Shown here piece by piece: positions 25,462 to 34,146 of a stretch of 64,000 nt of DNA (position 1 is the first letter of the stretch; every line of letters begins with the position of its first letter). This stretch comes from an uncultured Blautia sp. (GTDB lineage: Bacteria; Bacillota; Clostridia; Lachnospirales; Lachnospiraceae). The translations under genes and the position numbers were made by a program. The notes under the pieces are model-generated. The model did not search any database. It was not told the origin of the DNA and was given only the letters and a program-made list of their open reading frames with translations. The DNA is taken from contig CAKRXU010000012.1 in NCBI GenBank assembly GCA_934424575.1, positions 1 to 64,000 of the forward strand, read 5' to 3'.

Positions 25462-25737
25462 CTATTTCATATTTGCGAAGCGTTCTACTGCTTTTGTGAA
25501 GTTTTCGATGGTTTTGTCCGGATCTCCATGTTCGATTCCCTCACGAACGCAGTGTTTGATGTGTCCTTCCAGAATGACCTGTCCTGCTTTGTGCAATGCG
25601 GATTTGGCTGCATTGATCTGTGACAGAACATCCTCACATGGTACATCCTCGTCTATCATCCGATCGATCGCCTGTACCTGTCCGATGATCTTTTTTAATC
25701 TTCGGTGAAGATTTTCTGAATCCATACATTGTTTCAT
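25462..25737 (-). CDS. CsoR-family metal-sensing repressor
   Basis: The 91-residue helical protein shows the CsoR copper-binding set: Cys in DEDVPCEDVL, His and Cys in GHIKHCVREG (C-H-C pattern). It has the family's dimer helices (LHRRLKKIIGQVQAIDRMI). CsoR tetramers release G-tract operators when Cu(I) binds. Two such operators lie in the promoter of the P-type ATPase just downstream. The gene overlaps the end of the HD-domain gene by 4 bases (ATGA), so the two are translated together and separately from the ATPase. Confidence 0.9.
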   Translation of the reverse strand: MKQCMDSENLHRRLKKIIGQVQAIDRMIDEDVPCEDVLSQINAAKSALHKAGQVILEGHIKHCVREGIEHGDPDKTIENFTKAVERFANMK

Positions 25738-26309
25738 TCTCTGTCTCTCCTGTTCTCCGCGATTTTTTTCTTACTGTCATTCCGCACTTCGTCACGAAGT
25801 TTTGTCAGATACTCCGAAAACTGAACTTTGTCATTGCCATAGGTCATCTGCAGATCATATTCCAACGGAATCCATGTGCTGATATCTGACTCATTATGCT
25901 GGATCAGTGCCTCCAGATTGTCCAGTGCTTTGTAGATCCGAGCCTCCAGCGTCTCCCGTTCTTCCATTTCCTGATAAAGAGCTCGCATTTCATCCGCAAA
26001 TGGCTGCGGTAAACCTGCTACCCATTCACCCAGAAGAGAGGATTCTTTCTGTTCATCTGCTTCTGTCTTATTAAAAGTGGGGATATCGCCGGTAAAAGCT
26101 TCGCCCAGATCATGGATCAGGCACATTTTCATTAATTTTTCCAGGTCTGCCTCAGGAAATTCATCACTGACCCAATATGCCATCAGAGTGATCCTCCAGG
26201 AGTGCTCCGCAACACTTTCCCGGCGTCCTCCGGACGTATAGCAATGTCTTGTGGCATCTTTGAGGCGCTCTGCCACTGATAAACTTTTTAGTAATTTTTC
26301 CGGTTCCAT
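25734..26309 (-). CDS. HD-domain phosphohydrolase, 5'-deoxynucleotidase-like
   Basis: The 191-residue protein has the HD metal site: His in ESVAEHSWRITLMAYW, the HD pair in CLIHDLGEAFTGDIP, and a later Asp in KALDNLEALIQ. Order and spacing resemble the YfbR/HD_3 family of nucleotide phosphohydrolases. The substrate cannot be read from the sequence. It overlaps csoR by 4 bases; the link to metal resistance is unexplained and may be just operon sharing. Confidence 0.8.
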   Translation of the reverse strand: MEPEKLLKSLSVAERLKDATRHCYTSGGRRESVAEHSWRITLMAYWVSDEFPEADLEKLMKMCLIHDLGEAFTGDIPTFNKTEADEQKESSLLGEWVAGLPQPFADEMRALYQEMEERETLEARIYKALDNLEALIQHNESDISTWIPLEYDLQMTYGNDKVQFSEYLTKLRDEVRNDSKKKIAENRRDRE

Positions 26310-26353
26310 CTTACTACTTATTTCCTTTATTGTGATTTTTTGTTATAACATTT

Positions 26354-27145
26354 TTAGGCAAGCTTTTTTTTGAATTCTGGTGATAAAATATAAACACCAT
26401 AAGAAACGTTATAGTTTCTGCTGTAGCTTTTTGCCTCTGCAAAAAGCGGATCATACACGCGACCATTGATCTCTGTCCATGCATGAGCATCATCATCACT
26501 TCTCGGTGCATCTGCACAGATATAAACGTTTGTATAACCAAGTACTTTCGCAAGATAAGCAAATGCAGATGCATCTGCAATGCAGTCACCACAGCCTCGT
26601 TCAAAATGATCATTCGCCTGCACTGCATACCATGCCGCACCACCCTGATCAAACCGACGCCACGTATGATAATACTTGCTCATAACCCAGCGGAAACATG
26701 CTTCCAGTTTCTGGCTTTTTGACATTTTTGGAGTTGTTACACGGTCTACTACATCTTTGGCATTCTGATATGCACGGAATTCCTGTGTTTTATATTTTCC
26801 CATCCTGGTTCCATTTTTATAATAGTAAACAGAACCTTTTTTCCATCCCTCTACATGGGCTCTGTTGTCAATATAATACATAATTCCTTTGTATGCTGTA
26901 TCTTTCTTCATCAGTACGCCGTACTTATTAAACAGATACACATTCTTACCAATCTTCTGGCATCCTGTTAAGTATTTTCCGTTTTTGAAATACTTCTTGT
27001 TACCATTTTTAAGTCTGTACCATCCCTTTCTGGCTGATGCGGAAGTTGTCTTTGTTGCTGCCGCACTGGCTGTCTCTGTGAATACTGGTACTGTTATCAG
27101 CATTGCGCAGAGAAATAAAACCATAATCTTTTTCACTTTTTTCAT
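26354..27145 (-). CDS. Secreted transglutaminase-like protein with cell-wall-binding repeats
   Basis: The start is taken at ATG 27145 (MKKVKKIMVLFLCAM), which puts GGGAGGT at a proper distance; the ATG at 27154 is only 2 bases from it. The 263-residue protein has a signal peptide ending near ASA. Short glucan/choline-binding-like repeats follow (GWYRLKNGNKKYFKNGKY, VYLFNKYGVL, GSVYYYKNGTRMG). The C-terminal transglutaminase-like domain has the Cys in ERGCGDCIADASAF, His in AHAWTEI and Asp in VYDPLF. It probably acts on or binds the cell wall. Its substrate is unknown. Confidence 0.8.
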   Translation of the reverse strand: MKKVKKIMVLFLCAMLITVPVFTETASAAATKTTSASARKGWYRLKNGNKKYFKNGKYLTGCQKIGKNVYLFNKYGVLMKKDTAYKGIMYYIDNRAHVEGWKKGSVYYYKNGTRMGKYKTQEFRAYQNAKDVVDRVTTPKMSKSQKLEACFRWVMSKYYHTWRRFDQGGAAWYAVQANDHFERGCGDCIADASAFAYLAKVLGYTNVYICADAPRSDDDAHAWTEINGRVYDPLFAEAKSYSRNYNVSYGVYILSPEFKKKLA

Positions 27146-27199
27146 GTTACTCATGACCTCCCTTTTTCTTTTTCAAAAAACGTCCATAAATTGTACGCT

Positions 27200-28162
27200 T
27201 TATTTTCCATATAATACGGATGATGCCTCTCCAAGACGGTTATACAGCTTAACTGCATCATCAATATGCGGCGTTCCTGCCTGATATGCCCCGGCTGTTA
27301 CCAGTATATAATCTATATCATCAATTTCCGCAAAACTTGCAAGACAGCATCCTGCCTCACTGGTAAATCCTGTCTTTCCTCCCATAATCTGTCCATCGAT
27401 CACAGTAGTATCTGAAAGATTCTTGAACATGGTACTGTAAAAAGTAATTCCATCTGGATGTACGTTTGTTCCCGGAGTAGAATGATATGGACTTTCTATG
27501 ATCTCACGAAATGTGTCATTTTTAAGTGCATAGCGCAGAAGATCTGCAATATCCTTGGCTGTGCTGTAGTGATCATCCGCATGAAGACCTGTCGCATTGC
27601 AAAAATGTGTATTCTCAAGCCCCAGTTTTTCTGCTTTTTGATTCATCAGCTCTACAAATCCCGTTTCTGATCCGGCGATCGTATCAGCCAGGGCAATACA
27701 ACACTCTGCCCCCGAAGGAAGCAGCACACCATAAAGAAGATCGATTGCCTGTACTGTCTCACCAGGTTGAAATCCCGCCTGTGTAGCATCCTGTGCATAA
27801 AGATCTGCTACCATATCGTTCGTTACTGTGATCTCCTGGTTCAGGTCACTAAGATTCTCGATCGCTACGATTGCTGTCATGATCTTTGTCATAGAAGCTG
27901 GATACATCTGTGTTTCTCCGCTTATATCCCCAACAACCTTACCACTGTCTGCCTGCATAAGGACTGCATAAGAACTGTTGATACCTGTAATATCCAGCTC
28001 CCTGACTGCCGGCTTTATAAGCTGATTTATCCAGACTGTGATCTGATTACCAAATCCAAAGCTCTGCGAAAGTACCAAAAAAAGTGAAATTACAACAATT
28101 ATTTCTGCTACAAGACAGATAATCTTGTTTCTCCAAAAATTTTTTCCTTTTTTCTTCGCCAA
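27200..28162 (-). CDS. D-alanyl-D-alanine carboxypeptidase (S11 family)
   Basis: The start is placed at TTG 28162 (LAKKKGKNFWRN) because GAGGGAG lies just upstream. The ATG at 28198 has no ribosome site. The 320-residue protein has an N-terminal membrane segment (NKIICLVAEIIVVISLFLVL), the catalytic SxxK in PASMTKIM, LLPSGAECC at the place of the SxN motif, and KTG in GGKTGFTSEAG. It trims pentapeptide stems of peptidoglycan at the outer face of the membrane. It lies downstream of the rplA terminator and is transcribed on its own. Confidence 0.88.
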   Translation of the reverse strand: MAKKKGKNFWRNKIICLVAEIIVVISLFLVLSQSFGFGNQITVWINQLIKPAVRELDITGINSSYAVLMQADSGKVVGDISGETQMYPASMTKIMTAIVAIENLSDLNQEITVTNDMVADLYAQDATQAGFQPGETVQAIDLLYGVLLPSGAECCIALADTIAGSETGFVELMNQKAEKLGLENTHFCNATGLHADDHYSTAKDIADLLRYALKNDTFREIIESPYHSTPGTNVHPDGITFYSTMFKNLSDTTVIDGQIMGGKTGFTSEAGCCLASFAEIDDIDYILVTAGAYQAGTPHIDDAVKLYNRLGEASSVLYGK

Positions 28163-28271
28163 ACTGACTCCCTCATTTCCAAATTGTTTCTCAAACATTA
28201 TTTTAACATAATATCAAAGAATATCGTAAAATCCATTTAATTATATATCAAAAATTTATTCATCTCAATAC

Positions 28272-28308
28272 AAAAAAAGACATCCCTGTGCTTTCGCGAG
28301 GGATGTCT
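28272..28308 (-). terminator. Terminator of the rpmG-secE-nusG-rplK-rplA operon
   Basis: AGACATCCCT pairs with AGGGATGTCT around an 11-base loop, with a seven-base A-run on the plus strand (T-run for the minus transcript). Confidence 0.9.
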
Positions 28309-28319
28309 CTCTTATTTAT

Positions 28320-29012
28320 TTAGGCAAACTTAACCGGGTTAACCTTTACTCCTGGTCCCATAGTAGGTGTCAGGACAACGCTTCTTAAGTACTGTCCTTT
28401 CAGGGTGCTTGGTCTAGCCTTTACAATTGCCTCCATGAGCGTCTGGAAGTTGTCGCTTAACTGCTCCTCAGTAAAGGAAGCTTTACCGATCGGAACATGG
28501 ATGATATTGGTTTTGTCAAGACGGTATTCAATCTTACCTGCTTTAATATCATTGATTGCTTTTGTAACGTCCATAGTTACTGTTCCAGCTTTCGGGTTCG
28601 GCATGAGACCTTTTGGTCCAAGTACACGACCAAGACGTCCTACAACACCCATCATATCTGGTGTAGCAACAACAACGTCGAAATCAAGCCATCCTTCGTT
28701 CTGAATTCTCGGGATGAGATCTTCTGCTCCTACGTAATCTGCTCCAGCTGCTTTTGCTTCTTCTGCTTTTGCGTCTTTTGCAAATACGAGAACACGAACT
28801 TTTTTACCAGTTCCATGAGGCAGAACTACTGCACCACGGATCTGCTGGTCTGCATGACGTCCATCGCAGCCTGTACGGATGTGAGCTTCGATAGTTTCGT
28901 CAAATTTAGCAACTGCTGATTTCTTTACAAGGCTGATAGCTTCAGCGGTATCATATAATGTTGCGCGGTCTACTGCTTTAGCAGCTTCCACGTATTTCTT
29001 TCCTCGTTTCAT
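28320..29012 (-). CDS. rplA: 50S ribosomal protein L1
   Basis: The start is taken at ATG 29012 (MKRGKKYVEAAK), behind AGGAGGTT; an upstream extension to 29054 lacks family similarity. The 230-residue protein carries L1 landmarks: AVVLPHGTGKKVRVLVFAK, GRLGRVLGPKGLMPNPKAGT and MGPGVKVN. It binds 23S rRNA at the E-site stalk. It is the last gene of the operon. The usual rplJ-rplL that follow rplA in many bacteria are absent; a terminator and a carboxypeptidase gene follow instead. Confidence 0.98.
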   Translation of the reverse strand: MKRGKKYVEAAKAVDRATLYDTAEAISLVKKSAVAKFDETIEAHIRTGCDGRHADQQIRGAVVLPHGTGKKVRVLVFAKDAKAEEAKAAGADYVGAEDLIPRIQNEGWLDFDVVVATPDMMGVVGRLGRVLGPKGLMPNPKAGTVTMDVTKAINDIKAGKIEYRLDKTNIIHVPIGKASFTEEQLSDNFQTLMEAIVKARPSTLKGQYLRSVVLTPTMGPGVKVNPVKFA

Positions 29013-29074
29013 TTCTATAACCTCCTGTGGTAATTGCGGGAATTTCCCTCCCACTCACTTCAATTTGTAATTTC

Positions 29075-29500
29075 TCAGTCTACGACTTCGATTCCCATGC
29101 TTCTTGCAGTACCAGCGATCATGCTCATAGCTGCTTCAAGGGATGCTGCATTCAGGTCTTTCATCTTCAGTTCGGCGATTTCCTGAACCTGAGCTTTTGT
29201 TACTTTTGCAACTTTTGTTTTGTTCGGTACGCCGGAACCGGATTTGATGTTAGCTGCCTTCTTAAGAAGAACTGCTGCCGGCGGAGTTTTGGTTATGAAG
29301 CTGAAACTTCTGTCTGCATAAACAGTGATAACTACAGGAATGATAAGGTCTCCCTGATCTGCTGTTCTTGCATTAAACTCTTTTGTGAACTGTACAATGT
29401 TTACACCGTGCTGTCCAAGAGCCGGACCAACCGGTGGTGCTGGAGTTGCTTTACCAGCAGGAATCTGTAATTTAATATAGCCTGTTACTTTTTTTGCCAT
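29075..29500 (-). CDS. rplK: 50S ribosomal protein L11
   Basis: The 141-residue protein matches L11 throughout: GYIKLQIPAGKATPAPPVGP at the N-terminus, ALGQHGVNIVQFTKEFNART, and a C-terminal RNA-binding domain with TKAQVQEIAELKMKDLNAAS and AGTARSMGIEV. It sits at the GTPase-associated centre of the large subunit. It lies between nusG and rplA in the conserved order. Confidence 0.98.
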   Translation of the reverse strand: MAKKVTGYIKLQIPAGKATPAPPVGPALGQHGVNIVQFTKEFNARTADQGDLIIPVVITVYADRSFSFITKTPPAAVLLKKAANIKSGSGVPNKTKVAKVTKAQVQEIAELKMKDLNAASLEAAMSMIAGTARSMGIEVVD

Positions 29501-29557
29501 TTTTCGGCACCTCCTATGTGGTATTGGCGGGGGTTGTTCCCTCCCACTTGAATGTGT

Positions 29558-30073
29558 TTACGCTTTCTTAATATCTGCGAAACTTATTTCTACCGGCGTT
29601 TCGCGGCCAAACAATTCAACATTGATAGTAACCGTCTGCTTCTGAGTGCTGAGCGCAGAAATAACGCCTGCGGTGTCCTTCCAGGCTCCGCCTGTTACGA
29701 CAACCATGTCACCCTCTGCAAAATCTACCTGAATGTCTTCTTTCTTGATTCCTAACGGAAGCATTTCTTCTTCTGTAAGAGGAACCGGTTTGGATCCCGG
29801 TCCTACAAATCCGGTAACACCTCTGGTGTTACGAACAACATACCAGGTATCATCATTCATGACCATGTTGAGAAGCACATAGCCCGGAAACATTTTTTTC
29901 TGGACCTGCTTTGCAGCACCGTTTCGCATCTCTACCACATCCTGCAGCGGAACACGAACTTCCAGAATCTGGTCTTCCAGGTGTCTGTTTTCGATTGTTT
30001 TTTCAATGTTGGCTTTTACTTTGTTTTCATAACCTGAATAGGTATGAACAACATACCATTTTGCTTCTGACAT
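29558..30073 (-). CDS. nusG: Transcription elongation/antitermination factor NusG
   Basis: The 171-residue protein has the NGN domain (KWYVVHTYSGYENKVKANIE, FPGYVLLNMVMNDDTWYVVR, TRGVTGFVG) and a C-terminal KOW domain (FAEGDMVVVTGGAWKDTAGV). It binds RNA polymerase and affects pausing, termination and coupling to translation. It stands in the usual place between secE and rplK. Confidence 0.97.
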   Translation of the reverse strand: MSEAKWYVVHTYSGYENKVKANIEKTIENRHLEDQILEVRVPLQDVVEMRNGAAKQVQKKMFPGYVLLNMVMNDDTWYVVRNTRGVTGFVGPGSKPVPLTEEEMLPLGIKKEDIQVDFAEGDMVVVTGGAWKDTAGVISALSTQKQTVTINVELFGRETPVEISFADIKKA

Positions 30074-30089
30074 ACAATCACCGTTATCC

Positions 30090-30299
30090 TTATTTCATTA
30101 AAAGATTTACACCTTCCAGAATTGCAGAATCCATAACACTGATGATCACAGCAACAACTACTGTAATGGCAACAACCGCGATGGTCTGTTTAACCAGTGT
30201 AGGTCTGTCAACCCAGACAATCTTTTTGAATTCCGATTGAAGTCCCTGAAACCAATTTTTCTTCTGACCAGTGCCAGCAGATTTTTCTTTCTCTTGCAT
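30090..30299 (-). CDS. secE: Preprotein translocase subunit SecE
   Basis: The 69-residue protein has the single-span Gram-positive SecE form: WFQGLQSEFKKIVWVDRPTL, then one membrane helix (VAITVVVAVIISVMDSAIL). It clamps SecY in the membrane translocon. It is 16 bases upstream of nusG. Between it and rpmG lies a structured repeat. Confidence 0.95.
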   Translation of the reverse strand: MQEKEKSAGTGQKKNWFQGLQSEFKKIVWVDRPTLVKQTIAVVAITVVVAVIISVMDSAILEGVNLLMK

Positions 30300-30316
30300 A
30301 GTCTAACCTCACAATC

Positions 30317-30457
30317 GTTACTGTTCACTTCATTCACAGTAACTTGGTCAAAATGCATTCCAGATCACCTTCGGTGATAGCATTTTGCCCCATATGTCTC
30401 GGGATTTTGCCATATTCATGGCAAAACACCTCGCGGAATATTCTCGTGAACAGTTAC
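30317..30457 (+). repeat. Structured interspersed repeat, copy 2
   Basis: This copy has all three hairpins: GTTACTGT/ACAGTAAC; CAAAATGC/GCATTTTG around ATCACC-TTC-GGTGAT; and TTTTGCCA/TGGCAAAA. It ends GTGAACAGTTAC. Compared with copy 1, both sides of stem 1 (T-A for A-T) and of stem 3 (C-G for A-T) have changed together. It sits between rpmG and secE, so it is transcribed, in antisense orientation, within an essential operon. Confidence 0.85.
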
Positions 30458-30472
30458 CTTAATTCTTTGTGA

Positions 30473-30622
30473 TTACTTTGTTTCCTTGTGCAGAGTATGG
30501 GTACGGCAGAACTTACAATATTTCTTAGTTTCAAGACGCTCAGGATGATTCTTTTTCTCCTTGGTCATATTGTAGTTACGCTGCTTGCACTCCGTACATG
30601 CCAATGTAATCTTAACGCGCAC
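30473..30622 (-). CDS. rpmG: 50S ribosomal protein L33
   Basis: The start is placed at GTG 30622 (VRVKITLACTECKQRNY), which follows GGAGGTGGAAGTT and gives the usual 49 residues. The longer frame to 30676 is not L33-like. The protein keeps two CxxC zinc pairs (CTEC, CKFC), the zinc-containing form of L33. It is the first gene of rpmG-secE-nusG-rplK-rplA, with a promoter about 90 bases upstream. Confidence 0.93.
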   Translation of the reverse strand: MRVKITLACTECKQRNYNMTKEKKNHPERLETKKYCKFCRTHTLHKETK

Positions 30623-30709
30623 AACTTCCACCTCCAGTGTTTTCATTTGCGTGAGTCTTTCTTTTATTTTTTGCATAAAAAAAAGACCTAACTTCCATGT
30701 CGCCCGTCT

Positions 30710-30738
30710 AGTTTATCACAACTTATATATGAAGTCAA
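30710..30738 (-). promoter_or_regulatory. Promoter of rpmG-secE-nusG-rplK-rplA
   Basis: TTGACT-N17-TAAACT on the minus strand lies 88 bases upstream of the rpmG start. Confidence 0.65.
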
Positions 30739-30789
30739 GTGTTTTGCATTCTTTTTATAGAAGTATTTCTTATAAAAATAAGATTTCTC

Positions 30790-30818
30790 TTGTCAATGTT
30801 CTCCTCGTAGTGTATGAT
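30790..30818 (+). promoter_or_regulatory. Promoter of the tagGH-like operon
   Basis: TTGTCA-N17-TATGAT on the plus strand lies about 70 bases upstream of the permease start, divergent from the rpmG promoter. Confidence 0.65.
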
Positions 30819-30889
30819 AAAAAAGTCGAACGCCCTCAGTTTTCTGGGGGTCTATAATTTTATCAAAAAATAATATAGGAGCGGATTTT

Positions 30890-31675
30890 ATGTTTAATCG
30901 ATTCAAGGATGACTTGAAGAAGTATTGGAAGTACGCAATCTATTCTTCCAAAGCTCAGTTAAAATCCGAAATAGCCAATTCCTATCTGAACTGGCTCTGG
31001 TGGATACTGGATCCTCTTTGCTTTATGCTGATCTATGTATTCATGTTCGGATATGTTTTCAAGTCCAAACTACAGTACTTTGCAATTTTCATCTTTATCG
31101 GTATCACTCTGTGGGATTTCTTTAATAAATCTCTTCTCCAGAGTGTCAAGCTGATCAAGTCGAATAAACCGATCGTGTCTAAAGTATATATACCTAAATT
31201 CATTCTGATCTTCGTCAAAATGGGAGTAAACGGTTTCAAGATGTGTATTTCTCTTCTGATCGTTGTTGCCATGATGATCGTATGGAGAGTTCCGGTGACC
31301 TGGAATGTGCTGTATTTCATTCCGATCCTGATGACACTGATCGTTATCGTATTTGGATTTTCCTGTTTTCTCCTTCATTATGGAGTATTTGTAGAGGATC
31401 TTTCCAATGTGCTGAACATCGCGCTGCGTTTCCTGTTCTATCTGACCGGTGTATTCTGGAATATCATGGACAGACTTCCGGCACCTTACAACAAATACAT
31501 CGGAAGAGGAAACCCGATCGCATTTTTGATAACTTCAACCCGTGACTGCCTGATCTATGGCAAGACACCTCACAGGAAGCTTCTTCTCCTGTGGTTTATC
31601 GTCGGACTTATCATCAGCATCCTGGGCGTGCGCAAAATCTACAAGAACGAAAACAGTTATGTAAAGGTGATATAA
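30890..31675 (+). CDS. Polysaccharide/teichoic acid ABC exporter permease (TagG/Wzm type)
   Basis: The 261-residue protein has about six membrane segments and the ABC-2 export fold. The early motif NSYLNWLWWILDPLCFMLIY and the later GVFWNIMDRLPAPYNKYIGRGNP are typical of TagG/Wzm permeases that export lipid-linked polymers. Translation starts at ATG 30890 behind AGGAG. The ATPase partner starts 1 base after its stop. With the convergent glycosyltransferase, LicD and sugar-transferase genes it probably exports a wall polymer, possibly phosphocholine-bearing. Confidence 0.88.
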   Translation: MFNRFKDDLKKYWKYAIYSSKAQLKSEIANSYLNWLWWILDPLCFMLIYVFMFGYVFKSKLQYFAIFIFIGITLWDFFNKSLLQSVKLIKSNKPIVSKVYIPKFILIFVKMGVNGFKMCISLLIVVAMMIVWRVPVTWNVLYFIPILMTLIVIVFGFSCFLLHYGVFVEDLSNVLNIALRFLFYLTGVFWNIMDRLPAPYNKYIGRGNPIAFLITSTRDCLIYGKTPHRKLLLLWFIVGLIISILGVRKIYKNENSYVKVI

Positions 31676-31676
31676 T

Positions 31677-32414
31677 ATGGAAGAAAAACATGCTATCGAA
31701 GTCACAGACCTGGTCATCAGTTATCAGAATCTCAAAAAGACTTCTATCAAAAAGAACCTGCTGCACTTCCGTCGCCAGAAGGCTGACCGTTTTGTAGCGG
31801 TAAAGGGGATCTCCTTCTATGTTCGTGAGGGAGAGATCCTGGGGATCATTGGCAAGAACGGATGTGGTAAATCCACAACATTGAATGCCCTGGCCGGTAT
31901 CTTTTCTCCAGACAGCGGAACGATCGATCTCAAAGGACATTCTATTTCCCTTCTGTCTATCGGTGTTGGTTTCCAGCGTGAGATGACAGGAAGAGAAAAC
32001 ATTATCCTTTCCGGTATGCTTCTCGGATTCTCTGAGGAAGAAGTTCGTTCTAAGGAAGATGAGATCATTGAATTTGCCGGAATTGGAGACTTTATTGATA
32101 TGCCTGTAAGAACATATTCAAGTGGTATGTATTCCAAACTGGCATTCTCCATCACCGCGATCCTGGAAACAGACATTATGCTGATCGATGAGGTCTTAAG
32201 TGTCGGTGACCAGAAATTCAAAAAGAAAAGCTATAACAAAATGAAAAGCCTCATTTCCAATAAGGACCGTACTGTTATTATCGTATCCCACAACATTGAT
32301 ACTCTCAAGCAGTTATGTGATACTGTTATGTGGATGCATGACGGACAGATCAAACGAATTGGTGATCCAGAACCGGTTCTTGCAGAATATGTAGACTTCA
32401 TGGAAAAAAATTAA
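31677..32414 (+). CDS. Polysaccharide/teichoic acid ABC exporter ATPase (TagH/Wzt type)
   Basis: The 245-residue ATPase has Walker A GKNGCGKSTT, the Wzt/TagH-type stretch SIGVGFQREMTGRENIILSG, the signature VRTYSSGMYSKLAFSI, Walker B MLIDEVLSVGD and the switch His in IIVSHNIDTL. It lacks the extra C-terminal carbohydrate-recognition domain of long Wzt proteins. It energises the permease encoded just upstream. A terminator follows. Confidence 0.9.
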   Translation: MEEKHAIEVTDLVISYQNLKKTSIKKNLLHFRRQKADRFVAVKGISFYVREGEILGIIGKNGCGKSTTLNALAGIFSPDSGTIDLKGHSISLLSIGVGFQREMTGRENIILSGMLLGFSEEEVRSKEDEIIEFAGIGDFIDMPVRTYSSGMYSKLAFSITAILETDIMLIDEVLSVGDQKFKKKSYNKMKSLISNKDRTVIIVSHNIDTLKQLCDTVMWMHDGQIKRIGDPEPVLAEYVDFMEKN

Positions 32415-32420
32415 AACAAA

Positions 32421-32456
32421 AATGTGCTGGTCATCTGACGATCAGCACATTTTTTA
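32421..32456. terminator. Terminator between the exporter and glycosyltransferase genes
   Basis: AATGTGCTGGTC pairs with GATCAGCACATT (one G-T pair), followed by T bases. A bases on the left allow action on the converging transcript too. Confidence 0.85.
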
Positions 32457-32468
32457 TTGACATATGAT

Positions 32469-33305
32469 TTATTTGGCATTTCTGAGAAAAATATGATAAA
32501 ACTTCTCTCTGGCACTGCCTGGAATCAATCCCACAGTCGTACGGACCATGCAGTTCTTGATATATTCTTTACGGGTGATAAACTTCTTACAATAAAGATA
32601 TTTCTGGAAACGGAGCACCCAATGAAGATAAGATCTGCCGCCTCTGCGGTCATACATTCCATTTCCCGTACGCATATCCAGAATCACTTCCTGAATGTTA
32701 TAACCCTTACATCCCTTTCTCAGCATGCGCACCCAGAGATAATAGTCTTCAAATCCCGGGAAATCCTGATAATTTCCTGCCCGAAGGACCGCTTCTCTGC
32801 GAAACATGATACACGGATGGTTGAATGGATTTCTTTTGCAGGCATACTGTCGAATTTCCTCATGAGTCCTTGGAAGCATCCTCAGTCTCTCCATATCACC
32901 AGGAGTTTGAGAAAACTCCTGCAAGGTACCACTTACCAGATCATAACCATCTCTCTTTATCACTCGAAATTGTCTTTCACAGCGATCTGGTCGACTGATA
33001 TCGTCACTGTCCATTCTGGCAATTACAGAACAGCGGCATTTTGGAACGCCAATACGCAGGGCATTCCCAAGTCCTTTATTCTCCTGGATACGAATAAGCT
33101 GGAGTTTTTCTCCCATCTGCTTCTGTGCCCATTCGATCACTTCATCCAGTTCACGGGTCAGAGGCCCATCACAGACAAGCACAAAATCCGAAAACGGCAA
33201 GGTCTGAGCCAGCATACTCTCAATACTCTGACGGAAAAACTCCGGATTTTCTCTTCCATATACAGACATCAGAACAGAATACGTCATCTCTGAATCTGTT
33301 CCCAT
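32469..33305 (-). CDS. Family 2 glycosyltransferase
   Basis: The 278-residue protein has the GT-A fold: SVLMSVYGRENPEFFRQSIE at the N-terminus, FVLVCDGPL, a DxD-type site in RMDSDDISRPDR, and FEDYYLWVRM. It adds a sugar to a growing surface polymer at the inner face of the membrane. The ATG at 33305 has GGAGTG upstream and follows the licD stop by 4 bases, so translation is coupled. It is the last gene of the minus-strand run that begins with the sugar transferase. Confidence 0.88.
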   Translation of the reverse strand: MGTDSEMTYSVLMSVYGRENPEFFRQSIESMLAQTLPFSDFVLVCDGPLTRELDEVIEWAQKQMGEKLQLIRIQENKGLGNALRIGVPKCRCSVIARMDSDDISRPDRCERQFRVIKRDGYDLVSGTLQEFSQTPGDMERLRMLPRTHEEIRQYACKRNPFNHPCIMFRREAVLRAGNYQDFPGFEDYYLWVRMLRKGCKGYNIQEVILDMRTGNGMYDRRGGRSYLHWVLRFQKYLYCKKFITRKEYIKNCMVRTTVGLIPGSAREKFYHIFLRNAK

Positions 33306-33309
33306 ACGA

Positions 33310-34146
33310 TCACTCCTTAATTCTTGTATTGTGATGATTCATCTCCTGAGCATCCGGTGGATTCCAGTATTCTCCATACATCTGACGAAGAACAAAATCA
33401 TAATCTTTCGGTCCCCTCAGTGAAACATCTTCGAAAGGATAGTTTGCACCCTTTCCATAGTGCTTTCTGTGGAACATTTCTTTGAGCTTGTGGATTCCCA
33501 TAAAGTTTACCAGATATGGTGAACTGTCATAGGAATACTTCTGCATCATCCGATCCAGGCGCCTCAGTTCTCTGTCTGTACGGAAGATTTTTTCTACAGG
33601 AAGGATCTTACCCGCATTAATCAGAAGCTGCTCATGAAACGGTCTCTTACGCTTAAGGTCGACATTTGTCGAAAACAGGGAATAATTCACTCTCGCCCTG
33701 GCGATCAGAAGCCGGAAGCAATGGATCTTGCGGAGATATTTGTTGCCCGGCATTCCATCCAGCGGAAAAATATCGATCCATGCTTCTTTTTCCGCATCAA
33801 CAGCCGCAGATTCATCGATCACCTTGACACGGCTGTCTGTGATCCTCGGTACATAATGATTATAACCTTCTGTTTTCTTGAAGCTGCAGTAATGAAGATA
33901 CTCCGGAAGCTCTTTCTCTACGATCTTCTCGAAGCGTCTGAAATCCGGTCTCGGCATTCCCACATCAATATCATCATCCCACGGGATAAAACCTTCATGT
34001 CTGACCGCACCCAGAAGTGTTCCTCCAAGTGCATAATAACGCAGATGATGTTTCTTACATATTCTCAGGAATTCTTTCAGAATATCCAGCTCTACAAGCT
34101 GAAGTTTCCTGAGATCATTTTGATTCTCTGTTTTCTGTTCTGCCAT
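33310..34146 (-). CDS. LicD-family phosphocholine/phosphosugar transferase
   Basis: The 278-residue protein carries the LicD signature: LDILKEFLRICKKHHLRYYA, then GGTLLGAVRHEGFIPWDDDI with catalytic acidic residues. LicD proteins attach phosphocholine or similar phospho-groups to teichoic acids and glycans. Whether choline is the donor cannot be told, since no licA or licC (choline kinase or cytidylyltransferase) lies in the window. It overlaps the end of the sugar-transferase gene by 32 bases. Confidence 0.9.
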   Translation of the reverse strand: MAEQKTENQNDLRKLQLVELDILKEFLRICKKHHLRYYALGGTLLGAVRHEGFIPWDDDIDVGMPRPDFRRFEKIVEKELPEYLHYCSFKKTEGYNHYVPRITDSRVKVIDESAAVDAEKEAWIDIFPLDGMPGNKYLRKIHCFRLLIARARVNYSLFSTNVDLKRKRPFHEQLLINAGKILPVEKIFRTDRELRRLDRMMQKYSYDSSPYLVNFMGIHKLKEMFHRKHYGKGANYPFEDVSLRGPKDYDFVLRQMYGEYWNPPDAQEMNHHNTRIKE

